DNA of 64,000 bases, taken from contig QXEO01000382.1 in the NCBI GenBank assembly GCA_007115705.1, positions 2,294,781 through 2,358,780 of the forward strand. Direction: 5' to 3'. Under the pieces are notes generated by a model. The model worked only from the letters and a program-made list of their open reading frames with translations. It was not told where the DNA came from and did no database searches. How positions within the stretch are numbered: the first letter of the stretch is position 1; every line of letters starts with the position of its first letter. Below are positions 48,201-59,800 of this stretch, piece after piece. Made by a program: the position numbers and the translations under genes. Source of the DNA: Dactylis glomerata. Lineage: Eukaryota; Streptophyta; Magnoliopsida; Poales; Poaceae.

Positions 48201-48693
48201 GGGCTCCTGGCCTCTTATTATTTTTATTTTTTTTCTTCTGCTTTCCTTTTCTTTTTATTCTGATTTCTGTTTTGAGTTTTGAAGAGTTCTTCTATTCAGA
48301 TTTAAACAAAATCAAAACTGACCACTTCTGGTCTTTAGAAAGTGTGTTCAGAATCTATAAACTAGAGGTTTTGTAATAAGATGGAAGAAGAAATAATTTG
48401 TGAGAACTTTGAGTATAGAGTCCAAATAATTAGGAGGTTAAGATTAATCTCTTCCCACTATTTGGTTTTCAAAAGGAATTTATTAGAGGAAAAATAAATA
48501 GCTTCATAATAATGGAACTTATTTTTAAATACCTTCTTTGTGAAATCTTTTGTTTCTAAAATTTGGGGAAAATGGCAATTGGTAACCTTATTCTATGAAG
48601 AACAAGATTCAAAACTTTGGATAAGATCTTGAAATGCAATATGCCATGAATGCATGATGAAAAATTTTAATTTTGAAAATTTGGGATGTTACA
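45292..48693 (-). repeat. 5' LTR of the chromovirus
   Basis: 3,402 bp, the promoter-bearing copy for minus-strand transcription. A CCCTATATAG TATA-like match lies at about 47,985-47,994 on the minus strand, also present in the 3' LTR copy near 38,664-38,670. Confidence 0.9.
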
Positions 48694-48698
48694 GGTGG
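48694..48698 (+). repeat. Target duplication of chromovirus (right copy)
   Basis: GGTGG, identical to 35,963-35,967. Confidence 0.9.
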
Positions 48699-49084
48699 TG
48701 ACAGATCATGACAAGTTCAAGAAGAGTGCTCGCATAAGGGCCGGAAGAGGTGTGCCGCATCACACCTTAGCTCCACGGACATCTCTGCCAAGCCAAAATC
48801 CCTTCCATACTCTAATTCATGAACATCAGTTCCAAAAGGTGCCCAAATCACGATTACCCTCTGGCTGGGATATAGGTCGTTCTAACAATGCAGGGACAGG
48901 AAGCTCCAAGAGTGAAGAAGGATGGGGAAATAATTCCAAGAGCTAGGATTCTCTTGCTGACAGGTTCATGAACCGTATTGAGCATAATTCTGAGATGATT
49001 CGCAACCTCGAGTACAAGATTGATGATCTAAAGGATTTGATTGAGAAGCTTATTAGAGATTATCCGCCGTCACCCAAGGAGTAG

Positions 49085-50778
49085 TTCGTCATCGGTATTG
49101 GCATCCCCTTGGCTTGTTCCAAGCTTGGGGGAGTGCTGCGGTATCACATCACTACCTTTCGCTCATTTACTTTTCAAGTAGTGTCATATCATGAATAGAG
49201 AAGTTATCTTATAGAATAGTTTGCAGTTGGAAGTATCCTCTCTAGTTGGTTATCTATGTATCCCTTGGTGTGAGTTGCGGTAATGAAATATTAATGAGAA
49301 GTCTTATCATTTACTTTGCGTACACTTTATGCTAGTTTGTGATCTCTCTTGTATGACTAGTCTTGTTGATTGGTATTGGTATCACATTGGGAGCTTGAGT
49401 AAATTTAGTTGGTTTTGGCAAACCTAGCTTGGTCAGTAGCAATTTTACCTTGAGGTTTGAGTAGAAAAGAATAAAGAAGTGCTTGTAGTGTTAGCACTTC
49501 AGTTTTCCTTATGTTTGGCATATAAGCATAGTTATTCTCAAAGCTAAAATCATTGTACCTTCAAGGGAGTTAGCATGATTGTTCTTATTATATGTATGTT
49601 TGTCTGTTTCATGCAACTCTTATGCTTGCTACCCAGCCTTGCTAGCCAAAAACCGGTACTGAGTATGAGCTCTACTCGTGCATCCAAACCCCAAAAGCCA
49701 AGTCATTTCCAAAGAGTCCACCATAAATTCCTATGCATGGTATTTCAAGCCATTCCAAGTAAATTTTCATGTGCTACCTTTCAAAACTTTCAAACACTTC
49801 TCATTTTGTGCCACTATTTTTAGCTCACGAGGACGTAGTGGATGGGTTTGTTATCTTCCATACTAAATTGAGTACCCCTCGACTAGGCAGGTTCATCTGC
49901 TTGTCATTAATTTTGCAAGGGAGCTGGTCAGACCATTATAATCTCAATAGAAAAGAAAGAAAAAAAATGCACTCCTCCAATGGAATGAGAAAGTTGGTTG
50001 GCATCCGATGGAATCGGTTAGCCATGGTTTGAGAAAGGAAAAAGGTGAGGAGGAGTGCAAAGCTATAAAATAGCACCAAAGTGCCAATTAATCAAACATC
50101 TTGGAACCGCTCTCACTTGTTTAGTATGGAAGATATCAAGAACTCCGTTGCTAGTCGTTGACAAAAGCAACCACCTCTCAAAATAATTTTTTTACCTCTG
50201 TTTTACAAATGAAAAGCTCTAGCACATATTTAATCCCTGCGTCCCTCTGCGAAGGGCCTATCTTTTACTTTTATGTTGAGTCAACCTATTTCCCTCTGTC
50301 TCAAGCAAGCATTTGAGTTGTTATGCTTCATTCATCCATATGTTGATCTGTTTAGTCATGTTTATTATCTTCCTTGTATTGTATAATGCTTTTGTCTGAA
50401 GGAATATATCTTTGAAAGCTCCCTTTGAATACAAAAGTTTATTTCGTTGAGCATATAGTCTTTGCTATATTAGCTCTGTTTTAAAAAGGTTCTGTTCAAA
50501 AGAAAGAATAGATTGTTCTTCATTCTTTGACCAGGAACTAAGGTTTGCCATTGCCAATTATAGTTTACCTTGTGCATCTTTACATGTGATTCCCTTTTAC
50601 CTATTGCAAGTCTATATCTTATAAAGGGAAGTTGCTGTCTATTATAATTTGTGCCTTAGTGAATGTGATGCTTCTTGTCCGTATTTTAATTATTGACACT
50701 TCACTCCATAAACCTGTGGGCATGTTTACCGAGTTTAGTTTTCGCTTGGGGACAAGCAAGGTCTAAGCTTGGGGGGGT
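49085..50778 (+). mobile_element. Element G, 3' internal non-coding region
   Basis: No coding frame is supported. A polypurine-like AAGCTTGGGGGAG at 49,121-49,133 is followed much later by the true tract TAAGCTTGGGGGGGT at 50,764-50,778, directly before the LTR. Blocks around 49,640-49,770 and 50,240-50,290 match element D's 3' region. Confidence 0.75.
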
Positions 50779-52285
50779 TGATACGTCCAATTTGCATCAC
50801 TATTTTGTATCATAATTTACTGCAATTCATTGATATATTTCATATTTAGAATCAATACTTATGTTATTTCCTTTGTTTTCACATGTTTGATGATCATCGG
50901 AGGAGTTGCTGCCGGAGTCAGGATTCTGCTGGAAAAAGGACCACCAAGAGACCATATTTTGAAGATCAAGAAAATTCCAGAAAAATACCCAGAAATTATA
51001 ATTTCCCAGATGATGCAGGACACCAGAAGGAGAAAGCGAGAGGGGCCAGGAGGCTCCCTCACGCATGGGCGGCGCGGGCCACCCCTTGGCCGTGCGGGCC
51101 CCACGTGAGGCTGCCCTGGCCCACCTCTGCCATCGCCCCTTCACATATATCATTGTCCCTGAAAACCTAAGTTAGGGGGGGGTTTGGAGTTAGACACAGC
51201 CGCCTCTGCGGGGTGGAGAACACCAGAGAGAAAAAGCTCTCTGGTAGGGAGAAATCTACCGGGGAAATTCCTTCCCAGAGGGGGGAGATTGTCACCATCG
51301 TCATCACCACCGCACCGGACTTCATCGGGATCATCATCATCATCTCCATCACCAGCACCTTCATCTCCACCATCACCACGCCATCCCGCTGTAACATCTT
51401 GCGTTGGATCTTGTTATATTCATAGGGGAAACTTTCCCGGTGTTGATTACTCTTGTAGTTGATGCTATTGAGTGGAACCGTTGAGTTAAGGTTTATGTTC
51501 AGATTGTTATTTACCATTATTTCACCTCTGATCATGATCCATATGATGTCTTGTGAGTATTTCATTTAGTTCTTGAGGACATGGGAGAAGTCAAGATGTT
51601 AGTAGTGAATTATTGTTGAGAAATATTTAATGGTTTGATATTGTTGTGGTGCTATTTCACTAGTGGTGTCATGTGAACGTCGACTACATGATACTTCACC
51701 ATTTATGGGCCTAGTGAGATGCATTGTGTATTTGGCTACCAATTGTGGGGTTGCTGGAGTGACAGAAACCTAAACCTCCATTGGGAAACCATTGCACCAG
51801 GGAGCGTAGGATCTTAGAGTTTAAGGCTGTGGTTAGATTTATCTTAATTACTTTCTTGTATTTGTGGATGCTTGCAAGGGGTATAATCACAAGTGTGTAT
51901 TTATCCTAGTAAGGGTAGTGCGCTAGCATAGGTTCACCCCCATAACACCTATCAAACCAATAAATACTATTGGCTCTATGAAGCGAAAGCTCTTGACAGA
52001 AACCTCCCGTGTGTCCTCGAGAACGTTTGGTTATTATAAGTACACAACCGGCTTGTCCTTTGCTGAAGAAAGGATTGGGCCACTTGCTGCAATTGTTACT
52101 ACTATCTTTTATTTACTCGCACTTTATTTATTTATATTACCAAATACCCCTAAAAACCTGTTTGCTAGTATTTACAGTGATTCCTTGATCAAAACTACTC
52201 ATCAACACCTTCTGCCCCTCGTTGGGTTTGACACTCTTATTTATCGAAAGTACTACGATACACCCCCTATACTTGTGGGTCATCA
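50779..52285 (+). repeat. 3' LTR of element G (1,507 bp)
   Basis: Pairs with 17,796-19,297. The hairpin lies at about 51,050-51,110 and a TATA-like CATATATCAT near 51,143-51,152. It is followed by the AAGGG target duplication at 52,286-52,290. Confidence 0.92.
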
Positions 52286-52290
52286 AAGGG

Positions 52291-53738
52291 CGCCATTTAT
52301 GACACTTGTTAGCGCATCTTCAACTAGCAGCAACGTGGAACCTGCACACAACACAACCAAATACTTTGCTCCCAACTTACGATGAGGTTGTCAATCTCAC
52401 CGGTTTGCTAACAAAGGTATAAGTGTATCGAGTGGAAAGCAATAGTAGTATGCGAGAAAGTAAACCGTGTGAGTAAAGTAAATAGGTGATAGCAATATAA
52501 AGGAAATTGGACCGGCATCCACAGTTCACTAGTGGTGTCTCTCCATAAGATAAATAGCACATGCTGGGTAAACTAATTATAGTTGGGCAATTGATAGAAT
52601 AAAGATAACGTGCATATGTCGAGAGGATCACTATGAGATTTACTCTGGGCATTACAACAAGATACATAGACCGCCATCCAACTGCATCTAAGACTAATAA
52701 TCCACTCGCATGGAATCAATCCGAGGACCCCTCGAGTATTAAGTTGCGAACAACAGATAACTGCATTAAGCAAAGTGTGTAATGTAAACAAAGCATATGC
52801 CCTTGGACATAAGAATGTTGTTTTCTCCCTAGTGGCAACAACACATCTAAAACTTAGAGGGTTCTATCAATCCCACAGATTAAACAGAGGCATGAACCCA
52901 ACTATCGAGCATAAATACCCCCTCTTTGAGTCACTAGTATCTACTCGACCAAGATACCTACTAAAAACGGAGAGCATGCAAGATCATAAACAACATAGAG
53001 ATAACATAAGATAATATTCAGCACATCAACTCAATCATAACAACAATATTCATTGGATCCCAACAAACACAACATGTAGAATTACATAACGGTAGTCTCG
53101 ATCATGTAAAGCAGCTCACGAGATCTAAACATGAAGCACATGGTGGAGAAGACAACCATCTAGCTACTACTATGGACCCATAGTCCAAGGTAGACTACTC
53201 ACTCATCACGCTAGAGGCAAGCATGGCGATGAAGAAGACCTCCGGTGGCGATTCCCCTCTCCGGCAGGGTGCCGGGAAGAGCTTCTGGACCCTCCCGATC
53301 TCGGGTCGACGACGGTGGTGGATCGCAATGTGTTTCTAGAAAATTGATCGGGTCTTTAGGTTTTTCCCGTCGGGGGGTCTTTATAGGCGAAGGGGTAGCG
53401 TCAGAAGTGGACCTGGTGGGGCTCACCATAGGGCGGCGGGGCCAGGCCCTGGGCCATGCCCCCTGGTGGTGAGACCACCCTCTGGCTCGGTTCCGTCTCC
53501 TCTTTGGTTCTCTGGAAGCTTCGGTAAATTGCTGGATGTTCAGCTTTTGTTTCATCAAATTTCAAGAATATTTCCTGTGTAACTTTTCTGAAACACAAAA
53601 ACAGCAGAAAACAGGGAACTGGCACTGTGGCATCTCCAAAAATGTATAAAAAAGCCACGAAGTGTAACGAAACACTAAGCAAATTGTGTAAAAAAAGCAT
53701 GGAGCATCAAAAATTATAGATATGTTTGAGACGTATCA
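52291..53738 (-). repeat. LTR of element F, right piece
   Basis: This continues the LTR begun at 17,621 and ends GAGACGTATCA at 53,738. It carries the family hairpin (about 53,414-53,478) and a minus-strand TATAAAG near 53,396-53,389. F was inserted into G-like gag sequence, of which 53,739-53,821 remains. Confidence 0.9.
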
Positions 53739-53821
53739 CTGCTCTAGATCATTTACATGCATGAAAGAAGAAGCTAAGTGGGATCTTCTTGATCGTATTC
53801 AAGAAAATGCTGAAGGATGGG
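53739..53821 (+). pseudogene. gag: Fragment of G-like gag
   Basis: 83 bp closely similar to element G's gag at about 31,322-31,402 (the stretch reading MKEEAKWDLLDRIQENAEGW). It is the host sequence into which F (left) and B (right) inserted, and so the oldest layer visible here. Confidence 0.75.
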
Positions 53822-54155
53822 TGACAAGGGTATAGCTAGTAGAGCCCGTTAGTTGAGTACCCCTGAGGCCCGTTAAGCTAGGCCCAATTGTAATGATAGT
53901 CGAATACGAGTTCTTACCGTATGTCAAGATTGTAATCTGTATCATGCCGTACCCGATCCTCGAGACCTGGCCACCTATATATAGGGGCCAGGAGGGGACG
54001 GCGTAGGGCAGATTGAAAGCAAGTCAGGTTAAACACCCAAGTTTACTTTCGATACACGTCTATTTTGACTAACTTTACCTTCGAGTTCATTCGATGCCCT
54101 ATCTCCCCGATCCTAAGTCCTTCATTTAGGACATTTGCCAAGTTAACCCTCGTCA
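53822..54155 (+). repeat. 5' LTR of element B (334 bp)
   Basis: Perfect-style inverted ends TGACAAGGG...CCCTCGTCA. It is homologous to 656-990 over its whole length. A primer-binding site follows directly, so it is a 5' LTR. A TATA-like CTATATATAGG lies near 53,974-53,984. Confidence 0.9.
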
Positions 54156-54176
54156 ATTGGTGCCGACCGTGGGGAA
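54156..54176 (+). other. Primer-binding site of element B
   Basis: TTGGTGCCGACCGTGGGG, two bases after the LTR, is of the kind used by Tat-type Gypsy elements in grasses. Confidence 0.75.
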
Positions 54177-54192
54177 CCTGGGTGTTGGAATC

Positions 54193-54843
54193 ATGAATTC
54201 GACGGCTTTTTTGCTTTTCACCAACAGCAATTCAGAACTCGATGAAAATCAAGAGATGGAGTTAACAGTTGGAAGTTTTAGCATCCTCATCGGGCCATCG
54301 GGTTCATCCCGCCTCTCGGATTCGACAAAACTAGATCCATCGGTAAGCAAGCCTAAAACAGAGGAAATATTGGAGTCATCAGAAGGCTCTTCCAGTGAGG
54401 TAAACTCACCGGTCAGCTTACAGAAAGCATCAATCGCAGAAGGCGACAAAATTTAGGAAAATTTCGACTCAGAAGCACGTCAAACGCACAACAATACAGA
54501 GGACTTTGCCATGGAAAGCAGCGGCATCTCCAAAATACATCAATTATGCATCATTATCACTGAAGCAGAAGAAGGAAACAACAGCAAAGGAAGTAAAAAG
54601 GTTGACAGGCAAGTCGACAAAATGAAAGATCACAACAAAAAGGAGAAGGAGAAAGTCCATGTCTCGGCTGGTGAATGGAGAATGATCAAGTCAGCCATTA
54701 ATCATGGTACAGAAGTACTCGAAGGATCGAGAAGAGAAGTTCTAATGGGATATCAGTATGCATTGTACCAACACAGGAAGAAATTAAGGGAGGAAAGAGA
54801 CATGATTTTGCAAGACAATAACAGTATATCAAGGGAGGAATAC
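54193..54843 (+). pseudogene. gag: gag N-terminus of element B, interrupted
   Basis: Starts at ATG 54,193 (MNSTAFLLFTNSNSE), soon after the primer-binding site. One in-frame TAG at 54,454-54,456; the same frame continues with a Lys/Glu-rich segment and the helical motif EVLMGYQYALYQHRKKLREE, typical from memory of Tat-type gag N-termini. It is cut at 54,843 by insertion of the reversed Tat-type element. The candidate target duplication is AATAC at 54,839-54,843, with its partner beyond the window. Confidence 0.7.
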
Positions 54844-55770
54844 TGTCGTTGTGGTGAAACAACATATGCCATAGGATGGCTTAAATGGGGCCGAACTAGA
54901 TGCTGGAGGATTCGGGAGAGGGGAACGGGCTAAAAAGCACGACAGAAAGGAACACAGATCTACCCAGGTTTGGGGCTCTCGTAAGGAGATAACACCCCTA
55001 CTCCTGCTCTACTGGTTTTATATTTGGATCGATGGAGTACACAACAATGGTCCTTCCAAGCTCTCTGCTAGAGGAGGAAGAAGAACTACTAAGTGTAGGA
55101 ATACTGAGAGTCCAACCCTTTACCAGGGCTCCCTGTGCCACCTTATATAGTGGTGGCCAGGGTTACAACGGTCACCAGAGACCAGAAGACACACGCTACA
55201 CTCCAAACAGGACTTGCTGTCGAAGGCAGAGACCCTTGACTTTCTCCTTGATTGCTCTCGATGGGACTTCATATCCCTGTACATTGTACTTCCTGCACTG
55301 TGAGCTTACCTCTGTGATGTCAGGGCTGTACTTGTGCACTGTGAGGGTAGGTAAACCCCCACTGTGCACCCTGTCATCCTGATCCCTCTCCATGCTTGGC
55401 AGAGCCTCTCCTTGATTGTCGGGACAAGACATCTTAGCTGACTTCTGTATCCCGGACATGACCGTTGGCAACATCCCGACCTATATGCCGGACCAATGAC
55501 CTATGAAGGTCGGGTAATCCGGCATATCCTGTTCCTGCACGATACAACATACAAGTTAGGCCGGCATATCCAAGTATATGCCGGCACTCCTCTGTTGGTA
55601 TCCCGATTAATCCGGCATATCCACATATCGGCCGGGATACTTATATAACCCGGCCTAGCCTATCTCCTTATATCCCGGCCAGACCCTTCCTTGGTCAGCC
55701 GGTATAAAGTCAATCATAGTCCTTGTATCTTTCTAGTCTCTTGACCCTACCGGGGGTCATCCCCCTGACA
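54844..55770 (-). repeat. 3' LTR of the Tat-type element (927 bp)
   Basis: On the minus strand it begins TGTCAGGGGGATGACCCCCG and ends CCACAACGACA, giving TGTC...GACA ends. The polypurine tract GCTTCGGGGACTAG lies directly upstream (55,784-55,771). A TATA box (CTATATAAGG) is on the minus strand near 55,150-55,141. The 5' LTR is outside the window, so the boundaries rest on end motifs only. Confidence 0.75.
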
Positions 55771-56834
55771 CTAGTCCCCGAAGCTGCCGAGGTTCTCCAG
55801 TCATAACTGTGGAGCCTTGACAGGTTCAACATATCTTCTTTTTTTCATTATACTCCGGTTCTCCACTATATCCCACCGATCGGATCTTATGCTGGCACGT
55901 ACATACGTATCCCGGCCACTGTTCCTTTTCCGAAAGTTATTCCGGCCGGTCTCGGGGTATTCCGGACGGGACATATTCCTCGGCAGTTACGCCGACATAT
56001 AGATGAATCTTCTTTGAGAAGCCAGGCCTGACAGTTTGCATCGAAACTTGCAACTGTCCTGTCACCTCGAACGGACACACGACGTGACGGTTCGCAGTGC
56101 AGTTACTCCTCTCCATCATTGCGTAGTGGCACGGTTACAAATAGCCGCCGCCCCACTCCGCGCCGCCACTTGGCGAATTACTGCGGAAACGGTCGGGGTA
56201 GTGGAGCAATGCCCACGATCCCCATGACCCCAGACCTCTTCGGTATAAATACGGGGGTGGGGGTAACTTGCTCTTTTTACCCCACTCCATCGTCTTCCTC
56301 CTCTGTTCCTTTGCCCCTTGCACTTCACCGCCGGTCCAAAGAACAGCATCGCCACCGCAGTCGACCCGCTCCCCGCCGACACCGACGCTCGATGACGCCC
56401 GACACCTCCGTCGACGACGCCGCCGCCGCCGCATCTTTCCTCCGCGACATTGCTGGGAGATTGGAACTTCTCCTGCACGCTCACCGCCGCTCCATTGCCG
56501 CCGGCCAAGCTCTGGTGAGGTCTCCCTCTGTTCTTCCTCTTTCACGCTTTGTTATAACTTCGCATCGGTAGCCACACTTGCATAGATCTGCTGCAGTTTC
56601 AGTGCTTGTCTTCCCTTTGATTCGACTAGCATTGCTTAGCGACGCTCGCAGGTGTTCTTCCTTAGAAGTGTTACCCTTGTTTGTTTCTTGTTTTAACTGC
56701 CTCGGTAGATCTTCTATTTCTGCTAACATTGGTGAGAGCGGTATGCCGGAGAGACTAACCTCCCCCTTTTCTCCGGTTTTGATAGGATTGACATCACGGG
56801 ACTCCGGCTCTCACGCCTTGTCCCGGCCATCAAA
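55771..56834 (+). other. 5' region of the antisense gene
   Basis: This lies between the 3' LTR and the antisense ORF. It contains the TATA box at 56,244-56,250, a GC-rich probable 5' UTR and a short ORF (56,392-56,514) ending at a GTGAGG donor. With the acceptor at 56,785 (after a long pyrimidine tract ending GATAG) this short ORF would terminate two codons later, so it behaves as a uORF rather than an N-terminal exon. Confidence 0.5.
56244..56250 (+). promoter_or_regulatory. TATA box of the antisense gene
   Basis: TATAAAT, followed by ACGGGGGTGG, lies about 590 bp upstream of the main ATG and on the opposite strand to the element's own genes. Its position inside the element, outside the LTR, suggests the antisense gene has its own promoter. 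Confidence 0.5.
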
Positions 56835-59800
56835 ATGGCTTCCTCGAGCATGACAGGTACCTCGGCCTCCGAGGAAGATAACTCGGCCCGGATCCAAGGA
56901 CGCTCCGGCTGGGAGGGGTCGGAGGTTACTCCGGCCAACATATCTTGGGTCACCTCCACCAGGAGAGTGCCGGAGGGCGTCGCATGCCGGCTTCCGGCAG
57001 GAGAGACCACACCGGCACCTGGACCCGACGAACGAGTCGTCTTCATCGCCCACTTCGAGCGGGGCTTCGGCTTGCCGGCATCAGACTTTTTCCGGGACTT
57101 CCTCGACGTCTACGGTCTGCAGCCCCACCATATCCCGGCGAATGCCGTTATGATCCTTTCTGCCTTCGTCGCATTCTGCGAAGGGTTCGCCGGCATAGAG
57201 CCGTTCGCTCAAGGCTGGGCGAGGTACTTCCAACTACGGAAGCAGGTTGTTCAAGAACTGCCCCGGAGCAAGGACGACCCGCCGGAGACGGCCCAGGAGA
57301 AGAAGGACCGCCCCATGACTCTCTGCGGCGCGGCCACCATCATGTCCCGGAAGGGCTCGGATTTCCCCAAGGTGGAACTCCTCGAATCTTGCAAGAAGTG
57401 GCAGAAGAGCTTCTTCTACGTCAAGAACACCACCGACGTGGATATGCTCAACCTGCCGCCATTTGTGGACGAGCCACCTTTGGCCATGAAGAATTGGACC
57501 TACAACCCGAAGTCCTCAGTGGTTCCGGTTAACGCCCTTCATCAGGTCAAGAGTGACCTACGGGATGCCGGCCTCACCCCACAAGACCTAGTGGCATGCT
57601 TTATCAGCCGGCGTGTCTCTCCTCTACAGCGCCGGTCACACAAAATATGCCAGATGAGCGGGCCCATGGACCCCACCTGGCACTCTACTCATGAGCTGAC
57701 TCCGGCCGACATTCTGCGGCGGATCAAGGACGTCTGCAAGTCCTCTCAGGCCATCTTCGCTTGGGGACTTGAACCATACAGCCGGGATCGGCCCGCCCCA
57801 ATGGTAAACCTTTTGACCGATACATACTTTCTTTTCCGGCATATAGATACTTGAGCCGACATATAGATACATACTTTCTTGTCCGACATATATCATGCTT
57901 GGCCGACATATAGATGCATACTTTCTTGTCCGGCATATATCATGCTTGGCCGACACATTGCTATTGGCCGCCATATTCCTTTGTTTGATCAATTGACCTT
58001 GCTCCTATACAGAAATTCAGCTTCCAAGCCATGGAGAACTCCCGGATTCAGATCGCGGCAGACCGCACTGTTGCGGATGTTGAGGATCCGGATCACTGGG
58101 ACAAGCTACCCCGGAACACCCGAGCTGCAGCTGCCGTGGGTAAGGCCTCTTCATCCCGGCATTGTACTCAAGACCGGAGTGAGATTGATTCTGACGAGGA
58201 AATCCTGCTGTACTATGACCCAATGCCACTTGCATATGCCTTTCCAGAAACACCTATTGCTTACGAGTTTCCAATGCCGTCCTCAGCTATCCCGGACGAT
58301 ATGGTTGTCGATGCCGCCCCTCTGAACCAGGGACCTCCTTCCACCGGCGGACGTACCGGCCGGAAGCGAGGGGTGAAGCCTCAGCCCGACACAGCCCAGC
58401 AGCACAAGAGGCAGAAGGTTGGCGTGCCCCTTCAGAAGAAAAAGAGGCATGTTGCCTCGGGGTAAGTCACTTCTCCTTGTTTCATTTTCGACATATCTCT
58501 TGCCCTGATTACTAACTTGGTATTTTCTCTCTTTCAGGGCTCCTCTTGCGCCGGAACAAGCCTCTGGCTCGAGTGGCGGCCCCATGGTTACCAAGCCAGC
58601 TGAAACGGCCACCTCTGACATTCCCTCTGCTAGTCACACGACTTCCCCGGCGCCGGCATCTTCGCCTGCGCCTGACAAGACCACCTCCCCGGCGAAGGAC
58701 GTTCCTCCGCCGGAGCAAGATATCTCTGCCCCCGACGTCCACATGGACTCGGGGGCTCAACAGGAACCTTCGGCTCCTGATGTCCACATGGACACAGGAG
58801 CCCACCAAGAAACCCCGGACTCCGGCGCGCCCACCAGCGACGCCGGCACAACTGAAGATGCCGGCGCAAGCAACAAGAGCGCCGGCGCAGATATCAAGGG
58901 CAAAGGCCCTGCAGTGCCAGAGGTCCGGGCTATTCCGGAAGCTGCCCCTGCTGGCCAAGATGCACCGGCCGCGCCGGCACAACCTGCGCCCAAGACTCCC
59001 ACTGTTGCCAAGACTCCAGCACCGACCAAGACTACTGCGCCGGCCAAGTCCGGCACCTTGAAGATCCAGCCAACCAAGTCCGGCACACCATCTGCTACCA
59101 CTGCTCCTCCCAAAGCCACGTCCCGGCCCAGCTCTGCCCTGGCCCTGCATCTCGGCAGGGCGGCAACCCGGCCTGGCTACCGGACCAGCTTCTTCGACAC
59201 TCCGGAACTTGAGGGCCGCGTCCCCCTAGAGACTAAGAGTGACAAGAGCCTTGGGTCTCTCAAGGAACATTGCACCAGGTGGAATGACGCCGGCTTCATG
59301 GACACTGCAGATTCAAGAAGCAAGAAGATGGCCGAAGCTTCGGCCACTGGCAACCCAGCCGACGTCCTGGCCGCGAAGCCCATTCCGATTGCATGCGAGC
59401 TCCTCAGCCTCCAGCAGAGACTTCATCAATTGGCCGATGCCACCAACGTAAGTCCTCTTTATCTATACACATATCCCCAGTCCCCAAAAATGTCGGCTGT
59501 CCGGGATACGGACATCCGGGATTTTCCTATATTCTTTTTAATTAGCCGCTCTTGAATTAACTGCCGACATATGAGCTCGATCCGACCTTCAAATCCTAGT
59601 CACCGAGGGCCGGGATAGGTGCGCAGCACCTGTGCCGGGTCTTCAACAAATTAACAACTGAAGTCCTTTTCAAATCCTCATGACCGAGATATAAGCTCGA
59701 TTCGAGCTTCAAATCCTAGTCACCGAGGGCCGGGATAGGTGCGCAGCACCTGTGCCGGGTCTTCGATAGAATCTTTAACTTAATTATCATGCTAAATTTC

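Larger units (their letters stand above)
35968..48693 (-). mobile_element. Chromovirus (Tekay/Del-type Gypsy), 12.7 kb, complete
   Basis: Two LTRs of about 3.4 kb (35,968-39,370 and 45,292-48,693) flank a minus-strand gag-pol. On the minus strand the LTR begins TGTAACATCCC and ends GCGTCACA. The primer-binding site TGGTATCAGAGC, matching initiator tRNA-Met, lies just left of 45,292, and a polypurine tract (AAGGGGGTTAGTC) precedes 39,370. The C-terminal chromodomain-like segment and the very long LTRs place it in the Tekay/Del chromoviruses. It is the youngest insertion in G judged by coding integrity, but it still carries inactivating changes. Confidence 0.93.
35823..49084 (+). pseudogene. 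Third ORF of element G, split by chromovirus insertion
   Basis: Coding pieces are 35,823-35,967 and 48,699-49,084. Removing the chromovirus and one copy of its GGTGG target duplication leaves 531 bp in one frame, about 176 codons, broken once by TAG at 48,944-48,946. The N-terminal part is highly acidic (EEVESEDEEEDQS). The middle is basic, with Arg, His and Pro. The C-terminus looks like a coiled coil (HNSEMIRNLEYKIDDLKDLIEKL). No signal peptide or membrane segment is visible, so it is not an obvious envelope protein despite its env-like position after pol. Function unknown. Confidence 0.65.
17796..52285 (+). mobile_element. Element G: Athila-type Gypsy retrotransposon hosting a Helitron and a chromovirus
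   Basis: This is a complete LTR element spanning 34.5 kb, of which about 10.4 kb is its own. It has LTRs at 17,796-19,297 and 50,779-52,285, target duplication AAGGG on both sides, a primer-binding site at 19,309, a polypurine tract before 50,779, gag, pol and a third ORF. The Helitron (19,379-30,717) sits between the primer-binding site and gag. The chromovirus (35,968-48,693) sits in the third ORF. Pol motifs (FMDD reverse transcriptase, DIGAS protease) and the LTR start TGATACG place it in the Athila group. It is coding-dead through multiple stops. Confidence 0.92.

Noticed and set aside
656..54155. The two 335-bp LTRs as ends of one element
   Set aside because: The left copy is a 3' LTR (polypurine tract before it) and the right copy a 5' LTR (primer-binding site after it), so they belong to two insertions of one family.
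56392..56514. First coding exon of the antisense gene
   Set aside because: Joining to the best acceptor at 56,785 gives a stop after two codons; more likely a uORF in a spliced 5' UTR.
58512..59150. 212-codon minus-strand frame opposite the antisense gene
   Set aside because: It mirrors the Pro/Ala-rich exon; repetitive GC-rich codons leave the opposite strand open.
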